Positions 1 through 11,123 of a stretch of 64,000 nucleotides of DNA are shown here, one piece after another. Made by a program: the position numbers and the translations under genes. Under the pieces are notes generated by a model. The model was not told the DNA's origin and made no database searches. It saw only the letters and a list, made by a program, of their open reading frames with translations. Position 1 is the first letter of the stretch; each line of letters starts with the position of its first letter. The DNA lies in assembly GCA_003550325.1 (NCBI GenBank), contig QKWP01000040.1, positions 399,856 to 463,855 on the forward strand, read 5' to 3'. Source of the DNA: Gigaspora rosea. Its lineage: Eukaryota; Glomeromycota; Glomeromycetes; Diversisporales; Gigasporaceae.

Positions 1-1443
1 CTATGAAGAATACACTTTGACCCCAACTACTTCATTAAACACAGGTCCTCTTGCTGCAGACCAAGGACTTAAATTTAAACATTTACTTGAGAAATTTGCA
101 GACATTGATAAATTAGAAAGAACTTATTTAGTTTTTCATCATATTTTCACTGAAGATGTACCACCCATTCATTCTAGACCTTACTCAATGCCCCCAAGTG
201 AACAGATATTTATTAAAGAGGAAATCCAACGAATAATGAAACATAAACTTATCTGACCTTCAAACAGTCCCTGGACTTCTCCTGTTGTTTTAGTCAAGAA
301 GAAAAATGGTAAATTATCTTTTGTGTAGATTACTGAAAGCTTAACAACGTTACTAAAAAGGATACATACCCTCTACCTCGCATTGATGAATTTTTAAATA
401 CCCTTGCTGGATCACATTGGTTTTCCATTTTGGATCTTGCAAGTAGATATTGGCAAGTGGCTATGCACCTTCGTGATAAAGAAAAGACTGCTTTTGTAAC
501 TTGCTATAGAACTTATGAGTTCAATGTGATGCCTTTTGGACTTTGTAATGCCCTTGCAATATTCCAAAGACTAATGGACTGAGTATAAGATGGAATTGCT
601 TGGAAACTTGTAGTAGTATACTTAGATGATACTATAGTATATTCTCAAACATTTGATGACCACCTAAAGCACTTGAATAAAGTGTTTCAAAAAATCAAGC
701 AAGCTGGATTACGATTTAACATCGAGAAATGTAACTTTTGGATGCAAAGATTACCCTTCTTAGGCCATATAATCGCATCTAGTGGAATAGCTCCTGATCA
801 TACCAAAATTGAAGCTATACAAAAGATTCAACCTCCACAGAATATAACTCAACTTCGCTTATTCTTAGGGTTAGCTGAATATTATAGTCAATTTATCCAA
901 AACTTCTCTGCTATTGCTTAACCGTTAAATTAATTGTTACAAAAAGATGAACCATATCAATGGACCCATATTCAACAAGAAGCTTTTGATGAATTAAAAG
1001 GCTAACTTACTGCTGCACCTATATTAGCCTACCCTAATTTTAGGAAGACCTTTATTCTGGCTTCTGATACTTTTTACTATGGATTTGGTGCTACTCTTAG
1101 TCAATTAGACCAAAACTATAAGGAACACCCTATTGCTTATGCAAGCAAAAGCCTACAAAAAGAAGAAGTAAACTATGGCGCAACTGAATTGGAATGTGCT
1201 GCTGTAGTATGGTCAATCGAACATTTTTATAAATACTTAAGCGCTATCAAGTTCATCTTAGTTAAAGACCATTTAGCATTGAAATGGCTATGTACTGCTG
1301 AACCTAAAGGAAGAATTGGAAGATGGATTCTTAAACTTCAACCTTACAACTTTGAAATCTTTCACAAACCTGGAAGAATTCACTCGAATGTTGATGCTCT
1401 ACCACGCCTACTAACCCAGACAACTAAATCATCTAAATCATGA
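1..1443 (+). pseudogene. pol: Ty3/gypsy reverse transcriptase and RNase H domains, broken
   Basis: The reading frame can be followed from the window start with breaks. A PPIHSRPYSMPP stretch (about 160-195) precedes an IxPSNSPW motif (about 250-270). The first catalytic aspartate lies in FSILDLASRYWQ (about 421-456), the active-site YLDD is at 619-630, and FLGHII is at about 757-774. The RNase H part follows, with a LECAAVVW motif near 1190 and a DHLALKWL motif near 1267. Stops occur at 254-256, 334-336, 580-582, 586-588, 919-921 and near 1003, with a one-base shift near 320. Two stops (254, 334) replace an arginine conserved in Ty3-type RTs, as expected for CGA to TGA. The fragment ends in a stop at 1441-1443 that overlaps the start of the integrase ORF. 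Confidence 0.85.
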
Positions 1444-2727
1444 ATTTAAATCGATATAATCAACTTTATGATTACCTAGAATCAGACAACTTACCAGACG
1501 AATTTACAGACTATGAAAAGAAACAATTAATTAACCAGGCTCGATATTTTGAAATTAGATATAACCTTTTATATAAAAAGAACAGAAAAGATCCAGAACA
1601 CCCTTTTCGAGTTATTAAATGGACAGAAGTAGAACTGATCCTATACATGATGCATATACACCCTACTGCTAGACATTTGGGAACTGACAATATATACTAT
1701 AAAATAGCTGAACATTATTATTGGGATCAAATGTATCGAGATGTCCAAGGATATGTAAAGACTTGTAAGACATGCCAAATAAGACTAAAAGGTCGAAGAA
1801 AACCTCTTCACCCTATTCAAATAGAATGCGCTTTTGAGAGAATTGGAATTGACCTTGTCGGACCCCTACCAATAACCGCTCGAACCAACTGCTATATCAC
1901 TATTGCTACTGACTATCTAACAAGATGGCCAGAAGCCAAAGCTGTTCCTGATGCTGTAGCTAATACTCTTGCTCAATTTATTTTTGAAGAAATTATCTGT
2001 AGACACGAAACTTCAAAGATTATACTCTCTGATCAAGGAAGAAACTTTATTAGTGAAACTATACGGATATTATGTGAAAAGTTTCTTATTAAACATAAAT
2101 TCTCTTCACCATACTACCCAAAAAAAATAGAATGGTTGAAAGACTTAATCAAACGTTATGTGAATCTCTTGCAAAAGTAAAAGAAACAGATGATTGGGAT
2201 TTACACATACCTGCTGTTCTCTTAGCTTATCGAACAAAGAGACATGCTACTACTAGATATACTCCATTCCAGTTAGTTTATGGAAGACAAGCCACACTAC
2301 TCATAGAAGTACTTATCCCCGTATACTCTAAAGAAAATGAAGATACAGAAATAAATATACAAGACAGTATATTACAACGAGCTTACGAGTTAATAGAAAA
2401 ATTACCAACCATACAAGAAGAAGCCCGAGAAAATACTAGAAAATCACAAGAAAAACAGAAAAAGTACTTTGATAAAAAGTGAAAGAAGAAACCTTTGAAA
2501 TTGGTGAAAAAGTATGGATACAACAAAAAGAAATAGAAATGTCTCGCTCTGCTAAATTTGCAAATAAAAGAATTAGACCCTTTATAATCCAAGAAAAATT
2601 AAACAATAGTGCTTATAAACTTCAAGATATGGAAGGAAAAACCTTACAGAAATATTATAATAGCGATAGACTTGCTAAATATTATGAGAAACAGACATGG
2701 GAACCTATAATTGTAATTGAAAGTTAG
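1440..2727 (+). pseudogene. pol: Ty3/gypsy integrase, zinc-binding to C-terminal region, broken
   Basis: The integrase would insert the element's cDNA into the genome. An HHCC zinc-binding module is visible around 1647-1790 (MHIHPTARHLG, then CKTC). The catalytic core follows: D in IGIDLVGPLP near 1847, D in LSDQGRNFISE near 2026, and the glutamate in the MVERLNQ context near 2132. The third acidic residue is reached only after a frameshift at about 2120-2132. Another stop (2480-2482) separates the core from an 82-codon C-terminal piece (2479-2727) rich in charged residues, with a GEKVWIQ motif typical of the SH3-like C-terminal domain of gypsy integrases. No chromodomain could be recognised. 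Confidence 0.85.
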
Positions 2728-2827
2728 AAATTTCTGAAAGAAATTTATTGTGAAAAGGAGTGATATTTGTGTAAAACTTTGTACACTGTCCTATGAAAAT
2801 CATTGTATTATACTAACATTTATATAA

Positions 2828-3570
2828 TCCTATACTCCGATTGAAATTTTTTTAAAATATTATCAAACCCCTAAAAATAGAATCTACTACCCTTCAACCC
2901 AATACTATACTCGCTCTTCGAAACTTTCTTTCTACATTATTTGGAGACAGGACCCTGCTGCCCAATACAATTTAGGAATTTTTAGTCAAAATATAATCCT
3001 ATGGGATGACCAAAATCCAAAACAAGTAATTGATGTTACCCCGAATGAAGAAACAGAACCCCTTGTTGAACTTAATGAATTACTGCGACTATTCAATGAA
3101 GATATAGAAGCTCTTTTATCTGATGAACCGACTGAGAAACCCAAGGAGATAATACCATTATTAAAAGACTTGACTCAGACTCTTAACCCACAAAAGTCTA
3201 CCTGAACTAATCCTTTTCTTCGCAAAACTTGGACCACACAAGTTGATAAAATCCTACAAGACTTACCCAAGTTTAAACAATCTCGACGTGGACAAAGACA
3301 GGCTATTGAAGCCCATTATTATTTAGGAACCATAATAAAGAAACAACCAAACATAGAGCCCAGATTAGAGAACAAATTCGAAAAGTAAAAGGTGACCGAA
3401 AAACCCAAAACATCTGGAAAGGAGCTCAAAGAATCAGAAAAGTCTTTATGATTTGTCCAAAGGACCTAATGTACCAAACTAATTATCTTTCTGTAACCCA
3501 AGTAATTAAATTGAAAGATGAAGTTTATACAGCTCTATTGGAAGAATTAGAAAAGAAAGTTACAGAGTAA
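2828..3570 (+). pseudogene. Extra sense ORF between pol and the 3' LTR, function unknown
   Basis: Downstream of integrase a protein-like frame is open from 2828 and runs to a TAA at 3568-3570. It is broken by a TGA near 3204 and a one-base shift near 3360. The product is about 245 codons, hydrophilic and acidic in the middle (EETEPLVELNELLRLFNEDI) and basic and glutamine-rich toward the end. I see no signal peptide or membrane segment, so it is not envelope-like despite sitting in the env position. No ATG opens the frame. It stops 8 bp before the purine-rich tract, so it belongs to the retrotransposon. It could be a displaced gag-like or accessory protein; I do not recognise the family. Confidence 0.5.
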
Positions 3571-3578
3571 ATTTTCTT

Positions 3579-3591
3579 AAGGGGACAGAAA
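3579..3591 (+). promoter_or_regulatory. Putative polypurine tract
   Basis: AAGGGGACAGAAA lies immediately before a TG that could open the 3' LTR. Purine runs at this position prime plus-strand DNA synthesis in LTR retrotransposons. The call rests on position and composition only. Confidence 0.5.
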
Positions 3592-4310
3592 TGTTATAGA
3601 ATGATAGTTTATTATATTATCTTATTATTTTATTATTTCATTTTTATTGTATTTTATTATTATTGTATTATATTATTATCTTGAGAAGTTAAATACTTAA
3701 AATAGTAATACTGTTTATATAATGCTTATATTGCTTATAACACTTATACCAATTATAACACTTATAACGATTATAACGCTTATAACGATTATAACACTTA
3801 TGACACTTATAGCGCTTATACCGCTTATAACGCTTATACTACTTATAATGCTTATACTGCTTATAACACTTGTACTACTTATGTTGCTCTTGTAGATTAT
3901 AGTATTTATCATTGTAAATCAATGCTTATAATCCTTATTCTAAAATGTATTTAAAGACACAGAATTTCCCTTAGTCAAACCAGACCAAGACACCCCACTT
4001 CTCTATATTTATTATACATCTTGTACTGGAATTTCTTAGGAACAGAAACCTAAGAATAGCCCTATCTTAGATTATTAATAAAGAAACTATTTATCTTAAA
4101 AACATTAAGTTTATCATCAAGTATTAGTAAAATCGATAATTCCTCATTGAATACTCTAACGAACTGCCTTTAGAGAAGAGTATAATTTCTTACAGACTAA
4201 GGAATTATACCTACCTCTTGGACACTGCTATAAACTGATAAAGGATCCCTGTAGCAGTGTTATTGTTATAGTAAAGAGTAAAAAAAGGCCTCCTTACTGT
4301 AACAATAACA
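3592..4310 (+). repeat. Putative 3' LTR
   Basis: The segment begins TGTTATAGAA after the purine tract and ends CTGTAACAATAACA, giving the TG...CA ends and a 5-bp inverted TGTTA/TAACA typical of LTRs. It contains a 9-bp minisatellite and an AATAAA-like signal near 4077. Length would be 719 bp. Without the 5' LTR the right boundary is an inference. Confidence 0.4.
3721..3891. repeat. 9-bp minisatellite, consensus CTTATAACG
   Basis: About 19 degenerate 9-bp units (cttataaca, cttatacca, attataacg and so on) lie in tandem inside the putative LTR. The minus strand reads as a 65-codon Ile/Ser/Val repeat frame, which is a by-product of the 9-bp period and not a gene. Confidence 0.85.
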
Positions 4311-4783
4311 AAAATAAATTAGTTCATGTAAAGTTAATTTTTTGTTCATTATTATATCTTTCTAGTTTTTATCTTTTTGACATTGATCTGATATTGCATG
4401 ATAATTTGCAACAATCACTCAGATATACCCAATAGGTGTTCTACAGTTGTTCTACAAATTGGCAGTATTATAGTATTTTATTATTATGTCCTATTTTGAC
4501 ATAGTTTAAGGCATAGTTGGGTGATTTTAACCCTCAACAAGAGTACTTTTCTCGTACTTTTAATGCATATTATAAACTCTTAACAAGTATATGAACCTCT
4601 TAGTGTGTGAATTAAACACCTAACAGGTAATTAAAACCTCAGTACAATTTAAAGATATTTGAGAGTATAGTTTTAGTCTGCAAATAAAATAACAGTTGTA
4701 CATAGTATTAGTGTTATTATTGATAGTTCAAAAAATTATGTGTTCAGACAATTGATTCTATGCAAATTTTATAGGAAGGCTGC

Positions 4784-4985
4784 CAAAATTCTGGGTTATA
4801 TGCATCAGATCTAGAATGGTGTTTAGCCTTAGCTATTAGCAGGTTCTATAGCAAATTACTTAATGAATGAATATGATTTTATTAGTAAAATTTTTATAGT
4901 TTTGGGGCAAAATCGATCAATTCCAATTCAGCTGACCTTGATTCCAATGCACTCTAATGTATCCTGACCTGGAATTTGGGGACCC
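4784..4985. mobile_element. MITE copy, same family as 27806-28010
   Basis: A ~200-bp block shares long runs with 27806-28010 (for example TAGCAGGTTCTATAGCAAA and TTTTGGGGCAAAAT-like text). The ends are imperfect inverted repeats of CAAAATTC-GGGTCGGA type. No coding capacity. Confidence 0.55.
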
Positions 4986-5099
4986 CTGTATAAGTTGATC
5001 CTACACTCTACTGTTGCTAGTAAAATACTAGCAATAAAAGATAATCTGTTTAGATTCAATGTAAAAGCTTTTTCATCAAGAGTTCATCATCTTAACTAG

Positions 5100-5300
5100 T
5101 GCTCCCACAAAAAATTGATTATGCTGTAATTCTGTAATTTTGACCAATCAAATTTAGGATCAAGTGTAATATGATAATTAAAACAAATGTGTTTTGTTTT
5201 ATAAGTAAAAATACGTATAAAATTAAGGCTAAGAAACTGTGTTATAATTAGGGTTAGGGTTAAAAAATATAGTAGCCATTGTGGCTATTAATAAAATTTC
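5100..5300. repeat. Decayed telomere-core MITE fragment
   Basis: CCAATCAAATTTAGGATC followed by AAGTGTAATATGA matches the terminal motif of the family seen at 45.8, 57.4 and 58.5 kb. A TTAGGGTTAGGGTTA core lies at 5248-5262. The outer ends are not clear. Confidence 0.45.
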
Positions 5301-5487
5301 ATGAAAACATTTTTAATTAGGACGCAATAGGTGGTTTCCTAACAAAAATTTAGAGCTATCTGTTTTTTGTAAAGATCTTAAAATTCAATCGGTTAAAATT
5401 AACAGGTTGTGAAAAATTTTTTTGTGTTGGAGAGCTAGGGTGTTAGTTTTATCAATAGTCAGGGTTGTGTCAAGAATTTTGTCAATT

Positions 5488-5582
5488 ATCAAGGGTTTTA
5501 TCGATCATCAAGGGCTTCATTAATCATCAAGGGTTTCATCAAGCATTAAGAGTTTCATTAATCGTTAAGGGTTTCATTAGAC
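5488..5582. repeat. 19-bp tandem repeat, 5 copies
   Basis: Five 19-bp units of the type ATCAAGGGTTTCATTAATC lie head to tail with one to four changes each. Confidence 0.8.
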
Positions 5583-5639
5583 GCAAATTTGACGAAACCT
5601 TTCGTCATCATGAAAATAATTGCGTCAGGCATCATTACT

Positions 5640-5830
5640 CGTGACCAAATGACTCAGGTCATTTGAAAAAGACCTGGGTCATTTGAGAATACCTGAGTCA
5701 TTTGCAATCAGTGGATTGTGTATAATCAGATGCTGTGCATGCATAGAGACCTGACTCAGTCAGATAATAGTGGTCTGGAAGGGCCAGATATTGATCCAAA
5801 TTATGACCCAGGTCAACGAGTCATATAGAG
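5640..5830. mobile_element. Fragment rich in GTCATTTG/GGGTC motifs, hAT-MITE related
   Basis: Repeated CAGGTCATTTG, CTGGGTCATTTG and CTGAGTCATTTG, then GACCCAGGTCAACGAGTC, resemble the subterminal motifs of the hAT elements at 11124-11834 and 38131-42218. No matched ends were found, so this is probably a remnant. Confidence 0.4.
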
Positions 5831-5839
5831 ACCTATAAA

Positions 5840-7150
5840 TTTTAATAATATTTATCGAGGTTATGCATTTAAATAAGCCATTCGAGTTATGAATATTATT
5901 ATTTAATTTTATATATTTTACAACACTTAATGAATATAAAACATTTTGTAATCTAGGTCTGAAATAAGTTATTCGAGTTATGATATTTACTATTTAACTT
6001 CACTTACTTATAGAACTTAGTGGTATAAAAAACATTTATTAATCTAAGATCTAAATTAAGTTATTCGCAAACATTTATAATAATAATTCACGAATATAAA
6101 GGATGTTTATTAATTTAAGAATTGATAATATGATTCATAAATATTGACTGTTTAATTCACCATAGCAATTTTTTTTGAGTTCCATAAGTGCTATGATTAT
6201 AATAAAGTAGTCAATTCAACTTCATTATATTTCATAGAACTTTTTTTTTTTTAAAAAAACCCAAAGCTGGGGACGTCATGCGACGCTCTTTATTAAGGTC
6301 TTTTTACATTACATATAAATTCGGTTTTCCTAGCTAAACTATACTACCCTCCAATCGTCTGCTTAACTCAGCTGACTCCAGCAGGCCCACCACGCTAGTG
6401 CCCCGTACCTATCGGATCATAGGCAGCTTTAAGGAACTCCATATTCCGTCTGGTTGCTTTATAGGTTGGCCATTTTTCATCTTCCCCGGGAGCTACTTTC
6501 TATTTTTGGTTGGTGTAGTGTTGTCAGGTGCCCCGTATATATTTTTCTTTGTTTTCTTGTACTTATTCTTGTTTTCCTTTTATAGTGGATAGTCCTTATG
6601 TTTACGACGTTTCTTGTCAGATTTTTTCCTTTTCTGTACGCCGCATGACTAAAGAGGCTATGTTATGCAACTCATTGACGTTGTAGTACCTTTTTCGTAA
6701 ATGGGGAGAAGTGCAATTCCTCATCACAGACCCTTACTATTTGTGATCCCAACACGGTTTTTGTCATTCACTGGACTCGAACCAGTGATCTTGCGAATAC
6801 GACCCCGGAGCGCTAACCACTGAGCTATCCGACCCAGGGTCTTTTCATGGAACTTATTAATTATTCACCGTATTTCCCTTTTATAGATAAATAAATTTCA
6901 TAAAATATGACGAACATAGGGTGGCTATTTATGTTGTATTCGCGGACTCAAAGATTGTCGATCCAAATAAATCAAAGTTCAATAATCTAAGTATTTAAAA
7001 TAATCTATTCATTAATATTGCTTTTAATTTCAATTGGTAAGGATTCATTAACCTAAACTTTTAAAATAAGCTATTCATAAGATATACTATTTAATCACAT
7101 TAATATTGTAAATATAAAGAATTTTTATTAATTTAATTGAACAATTCGCA
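5840..7150. repeat. Degenerate ~110-bp satellite A, split by a SINE
   Basis: Units recur with the order AATAAG(C/T)TATTCG, TTTAATTCAC, GAATATAAA, TTTATTAATCTA. About four units lie left of 6232 and about three right of 6858. The SINE at 6246-6841 sits inside the array. A related stretch occurs near 47000-47180. Confidence 0.6.
6246..6841 (-). mobile_element. tRNA-derived SINE, ~600 bp
   Basis: On the minus strand the 5' head carries a pol III A box TAGCTCAGTGG (6817-6827) and a perfect B box GGTTCGAGTCC (6773-6783). The head does not close a tRNA acceptor stem, so it is tRNA-derived and not a tRNA gene. The 3' end has AATAAAG, a CGTC-GCAT-GACG hairpin and an A-rich tail. Flanks TTTCATAGAACTT and TTTCATGGAACTT-like (6231-6243 and 6844-6856) look like a 13-bp target duplication. 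The length is large for a SINE. Confidence 0.75.
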
Positions 7151-7639
7151 AAAGAAGGAGAATTTGTATTAATAAAATACATAACACTTAATATAAATTA
7201 CATATAAAATGCAAAAATTAGCATTCCTAACTATGTAAAGTTAATTTTTTATTTTTATTAAGTTAAAAGTTGTAGAACTAGTTTTTGTAATTCTAATAAT
7301 AGCTAGATCGGTAAAATTAGTTAGGTAAATAAAAAGTTACAAGTAATTAAAATTCAAAAAATTTTATAAAACTATAGGAATCATGATTCCTGTATTAACT
7401 TATTTTATTATGTTTTATTATAAAAATTTCCCCCGGTTAAAATTCTCCTTCTATCACGAATTGTCAATTAAGTTAATTCATTACTATTTAAATATTTATT
7501 TTATTTGCATCCGGTTAGTTGGGAGCATAAAAATTATTGGCATTTACATATATTAATACGACTAAATACCCTGGTTAATTATATACAACACTACATTTTT
7601 GATGACCAACTAAATTACTATATCTCTAGCTTTAATATA

Positions 7640-7743
7640 AAATTTTAAATGATCTAATAGGTCATTTCACTTTTTGAAATGACCAAAATCTGGTCATTAT
7701 TCATTTGAATCACGAGGTCATTTCAGGTCATTTACCATCCCTG
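7640..7743. mobile_element. 3' fragment of a GTCATTTG-type hAT MITE
   Basis: Several GGTCATTT motifs are followed by the end TTTACCATCCCTG, which matches the right terminus of the 711-bp element at 11124-11834. No left terminus (CAGGGATGG) is present upstream. Confidence 0.55.
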
Positions 7744-7749
7744 AGTCAT

Positions 7750-8990
7750 ACAAATTATAAACCACATTCGTTTATTAACCACTCAGCCAAATCTAACATG
7801 CCTCTTCCGATTTCGTCTTTCAGATTCTGTCAGTCGGTTTCTCTATTGCTGCGGAAATTTTGACCGACCGACTCTCGTCCGACAACGTTCTACAAGACGA
7901 ATGCCTAAGGCTTGCATAGTTAATAGAGAATTTTAAACATATCTTTATTCTTGGACATCTTATGAATAACTTGTAAAATTTTCAAGAAATTCCATATCTT
8001 TATAATACATTGGACCATTTAGAATGGATGAATGGACTATTTAATAATAGTATGATAAAACATTAGTGCAATAATATATCGTCGAAAATTGATGGGTTGT
8101 GTAACATAAAAATCTGCGATATATCAAATTCCAGAATTCTATAGTTTGCTAACATAGGTTTGATTACTTAGCCCAAATACACATGTTAACGTTAATCAAT
8201 AAGATGCATGCATAATGTACAAGTATAGAAAGAATGATGTGTTGAATAAAATGGATTTCTTTTTGAAATTCTGAAGGAACTATGGCTAAACACAATCTAA
8301 CATTCATTCCATTGAAAAGTACTATGTAATACATTCCATTTCCCCAAAATTCATTTAAACGATTTTAACATTCCTACCAGTCGTTTCGATACTTTACTCA
8401 CAAACCATATTACAATTAATCGGACTATCATTTACTAAAAAGGAATAGTGCGGATCTGTCAATCGCATAAAGGTTTTCCCGAAGTACGACAATGATAATT
8501 AAATACAGATAATTATAATAAACAATAATATTATAAAGAAGACGATTAAGGAAAACTATATTAATAATAAAAATAAGAAAAACGATAAAAAGAAAAATTA
8601 AAAATATGTAAATATCACAGCGCAGAAAGGTTACAAGAAACGGTATCGATTAACAGTTTGCCATCGAGAAATTTAGTAAGCTTTTCAAATGCTTTGCGAT
8701 ATAAAAATGAAGCTTCTTGTAACTCAAGTCATTTTTAAAAATTTATTGAATAAAAGTATCTGACAAAATAAGAATTCAATTAAGAGTATTTTTAAATTAT
8801 TTTTATTAATTTGTTAAGCTAATTTTAAATCTACTTATTAAAAGGAATTTGTATTATCTATCAAACCGAATCAATTTGATCGGGAATCTATGAAAATTCT
8901 ATTTAAACATACAGTATAAATAACTAAATTACACTTTAATTACAAAAAAAAAACAAGAATAAAACTCGTCGTGTAATAAAGCTTTAAATA
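7750..8990. other. Gene-free AT-rich stretch
   Basis: I see no ORF of protein-like composition, no inverted-repeat element and no RNA gene here. 8500-8620 is A-rich simple sequence. The last 300 bp would be the 3' flank of the minus-strand Sel1 gene. Confidence 0.6.
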
Positions 8991-8994
8991 ATGT

Positions 8995-9630
8995 CTATTG
9001 AAGATCTTTGTTTAATTCTATCTCTGCAGATTTTCGATAATAAATAAATGATTTATATTCATCTTTTTCAACTCCCATCCCATTAAGATAACAATATCCA
9101 ACCATGTATGTTCCACCAGTGTACCCCATCTCTGCAGATTTATGATAATAAATGAATGCCTTATGTTCATCCCTTTCAACTCCAATCCCATAACGGTAAC
9201 AATGTCCAACATTATAAGTTCCCCTATCATCACCCATCTCTGCAGATTTTTGATAACAAACGAATGCTTTATATTCGTTTTTTTCAACCCATTTACCATA
9301 ATAAAAACAACTTGCAAGAATAATTTGAACCGTAGGATTGATTTTATCATTTAAACAAAATTTGACAATATTATCAGGATTTTGCTTCTTCTTTAGTAGA
9401 AATTGTTCTATCGTATAAAGTATTGAACGGGAATATTTGCCTTTCAATTTTTCTTCGTTATATAAATTACACATTTCTTTAACTACTTCATTAAGAAAAT
9501 CCTGTGAAAAGTCTTGAAACTTGCTATCTTCTAAATACAATTGGGTAACATCGTTAGCAATTTGAGTAAAATCGGATGATCCGTTAATTTTTTCTGACGG
9601 TTTTACAAAAAGGTTATTATAAATTGACAT
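8995..9630 (-). CDS. Sel1-repeat protein, copy 1 (211 aa)
   Basis: Sel1-like repeats are helical solenoids related to TPRs that act as protein-interaction scaffolds; the partner is unknown. Residues 1-100 are a helical N-terminal region (LYLEDSKFQDFSQDFLNEVV, then EEKLKGKYS). From about residue 101 three Sel1 units follow, each with the G-x-Y/C-Y-x-G-x-G-V-E-x-D-E-x-K-A-F-x-Y-Y-x-K-S-A-E-M-G pattern. In Rhizophagus many Sel1 proteins carry an N-terminal kinase; none is present here. The ATG at 9628-9630 is chosen because it aligns with an internal Met of the 25471-26292 paralogue. Upstream sequence is also homologous to that paralogue but has a stop (9658-9660). The copy has one repeat fewer than the paralogue. 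No intron is evident. Confidence 0.75.
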   Translation of the reverse strand: MSIYNNLFVKPSEKINGSSDFTQIANDVTQLYLEDSKFQDFSQDFLNEVVKEMCNLYNEEKLKGKYSRSILYTIEQFLLKKKQNPDNIVKFCLNDKINPTVQIILASCFYYGKWVEKNEYKAFVCYQKSAEMGDDRGTYNVGHCYRYGIGVERDEHKAFIYYHKSAEMGYTGGTYMVGYCYLNGMGVEKDEYKSFIYYRKSAEIELNKDLQ

Positions 9631-9657
9631 TTTGTCGCGGGAAAAATTGTTTACATG

Positions 9658-9714
9658 CTAGGAATCAATCAAATTTATTAAATTTTTGAAGTTATGTATT
9701 ACGTTGCACAGCAT
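9658..9714 (-). other. 18-codon upstream ORF of the Sel1 gene
   Basis: An ATG at 9712-9714 opens 18 codons (MLCNVIHNFKNL...) and stops at 9658-9660, ahead of the main ATG. The same sequence is an in-frame N-terminal extension in the paralogue at 25471-26292. It may be a lost N-terminus or a small upstream ORF. Confidence 0.4.
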
Positions 9715-9719
9715 TCATT

Positions 9720-11115
9720 TTTATAATTTATCATTATTGGAGCAATATATACATGCATACTTATTTTTAACGAAAATAATAAAAATAATACAAACCTAAA
9801 CAGGAAAATACCACCGTAAATTCTAGAAATAACGCCCAGGGTGTAATTTCCTAAAATTAAGCTTAATTGGGCAATTACTCGTATATAACGCCTCTGATGA
9901 CGGTAGCCTAAAAAGGAAATGATTATAACTTTGGGGGACCAATATGCTTTTCGATTTCTTTGTTTGGGGTCGCTTAAAGCCACCGTTGCATACCATCAAT
10001 CAAATCGCAAATTTTTTTGTTTACACGAATCAGCCGAGGAAGCAAAAAAGGTAAAAAAAAAAATGTGAAAGATACGAAAAATGTATGCTTAAACCTATCT
10101 TGGTAAATTATGAAAAAATGTCGGAGGTCGATTTTACGTATAGAGATCTTCTAACCTTAGCCCATACGATCCCTCAACTGATCTTAACCATTAACAATAA
10201 TAATTCTTTATGATGTACCCGCCCCCTAAATGGGAAAATCACCCTCTGAAAAAGTTTTTTTTTTAGTTTTGAAAAAAACGTGATTAAAGTTTGTGCTACT
10301 GAAATTTTAGTTCCAGATTTTTGGTTTATTTGTAGATACATTAAAAACTTTTTGTAAGACAAAAATCACTCACTTGGATTCAACTCGTCAAGTTAAATTG
10401 ACAATCTTCCAATTGGTTGTTATTCTATTATTCTATTTTTAGAATAGTGATACAAATCGAAAATCGAAAATTCGATTAGTTGGTCTATTTGAAAAATTTT
10501 TGCATTTATAATAAAAATCGATTAATATCGATTAATCGTTTGTTGACAATCAATCAATTAAAATTTTTAAACCACCAAATATTTTAGAGCGCTATATCTT
10601 TGAAAAATTGATTTTTCAAATCTAAAAATTCAAAATTTTATTAAGCCAATGTATTATAAAAATTGTATTGCACATAAATAAGAATTAATACTTTAACCTG
10701 AATTAAAAATTTTAAGTTTGGATACAAAATGCAAAACGGTGGTTTTCCTAGTCCATTCTCTAAATGAGAAAATTTTAGCCCTGTGAGGTTAAGGCGTGCT
10801 ATAATGGGTTGAAATTTAGGAAAGGAGATATAACTTTGGCTATTTTTTGATTTTTTGTGCAACTCGCCTAAATGTCGCTAATGTTGTAAGCCTCATGAGT
10901 TTAGTCGGCTAACGGTAATGCAAACCGAAAAATTAACTTTGTGTGGCCTAATAGTACGTGTAGCTATTAATTTCAAATGGTTATTATTTTAACTTAAATG
11001 CAAAGAGAAACCTAAAATATATTTTATTTGTACGTAAACTAGCGTCGAAAGGTGTTTTTAATGGGATAATGATGTGGAATAAGAGATTGTACAAGATATT
11101 TAGGTTCTAAATTCG
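9720..11115. other. Gene-free stretch with a TIR relic
   Basis: Short minus-strand ORFs (10174-10362, 10641-10862) have no recognisable motif. At 10904-10948 the sequence TAATGCAAACCGAAAAATTA with GTGTGGCCTAATAG matches the right end of the element at 11844-12184, a solitary terminus. Confidence 0.5.
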
Positions 11116-11123
11116 ATATATAT

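Larger units (their letters stand above)
1..4310 (+). mobile_element. Ty3/gypsy LTR retrotransposon, 5'-truncated by the window edge, decayed
   Basis: Collinear remains run in sense order: reverse transcriptase, RNase H, zinc-binding integrase, integrase C-terminal region, a further ORF, a purine-rich tract and a putative 3' LTR. RT-RNaseH-integrase order is that of Ty3/gypsy (Metaviridae-type) elements. Several in-frame stops and at least three frameshifts show it is no longer autonomous. The gag region and 5' LTR lie outside the window, so the target-site duplication cannot be tested. Confidence 0.85.

Noticed and set aside
3715-3912. 65-codon Ile/Ser repeat protein (minus)
   Set aside because: It only reads the 9-bp minisatellite in the putative LTR.
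5488-5582. CRISPR array
   Set aside because: The repeats are directly adjacent without spacers, and the organism appears to be a fungus.
6765-6840. tRNA gene on the minus strand
   Set aside because: A and B boxes are present but the acceptor ends do not pair and the sequence continues into a SINE body.
9142-9354. ORFs antisense or out of frame to the Sel1 genes (also 9018-9350, 25494-25793, 25510-25938)
   Set aside because: These are shadows of the Sel1 coding repeats.
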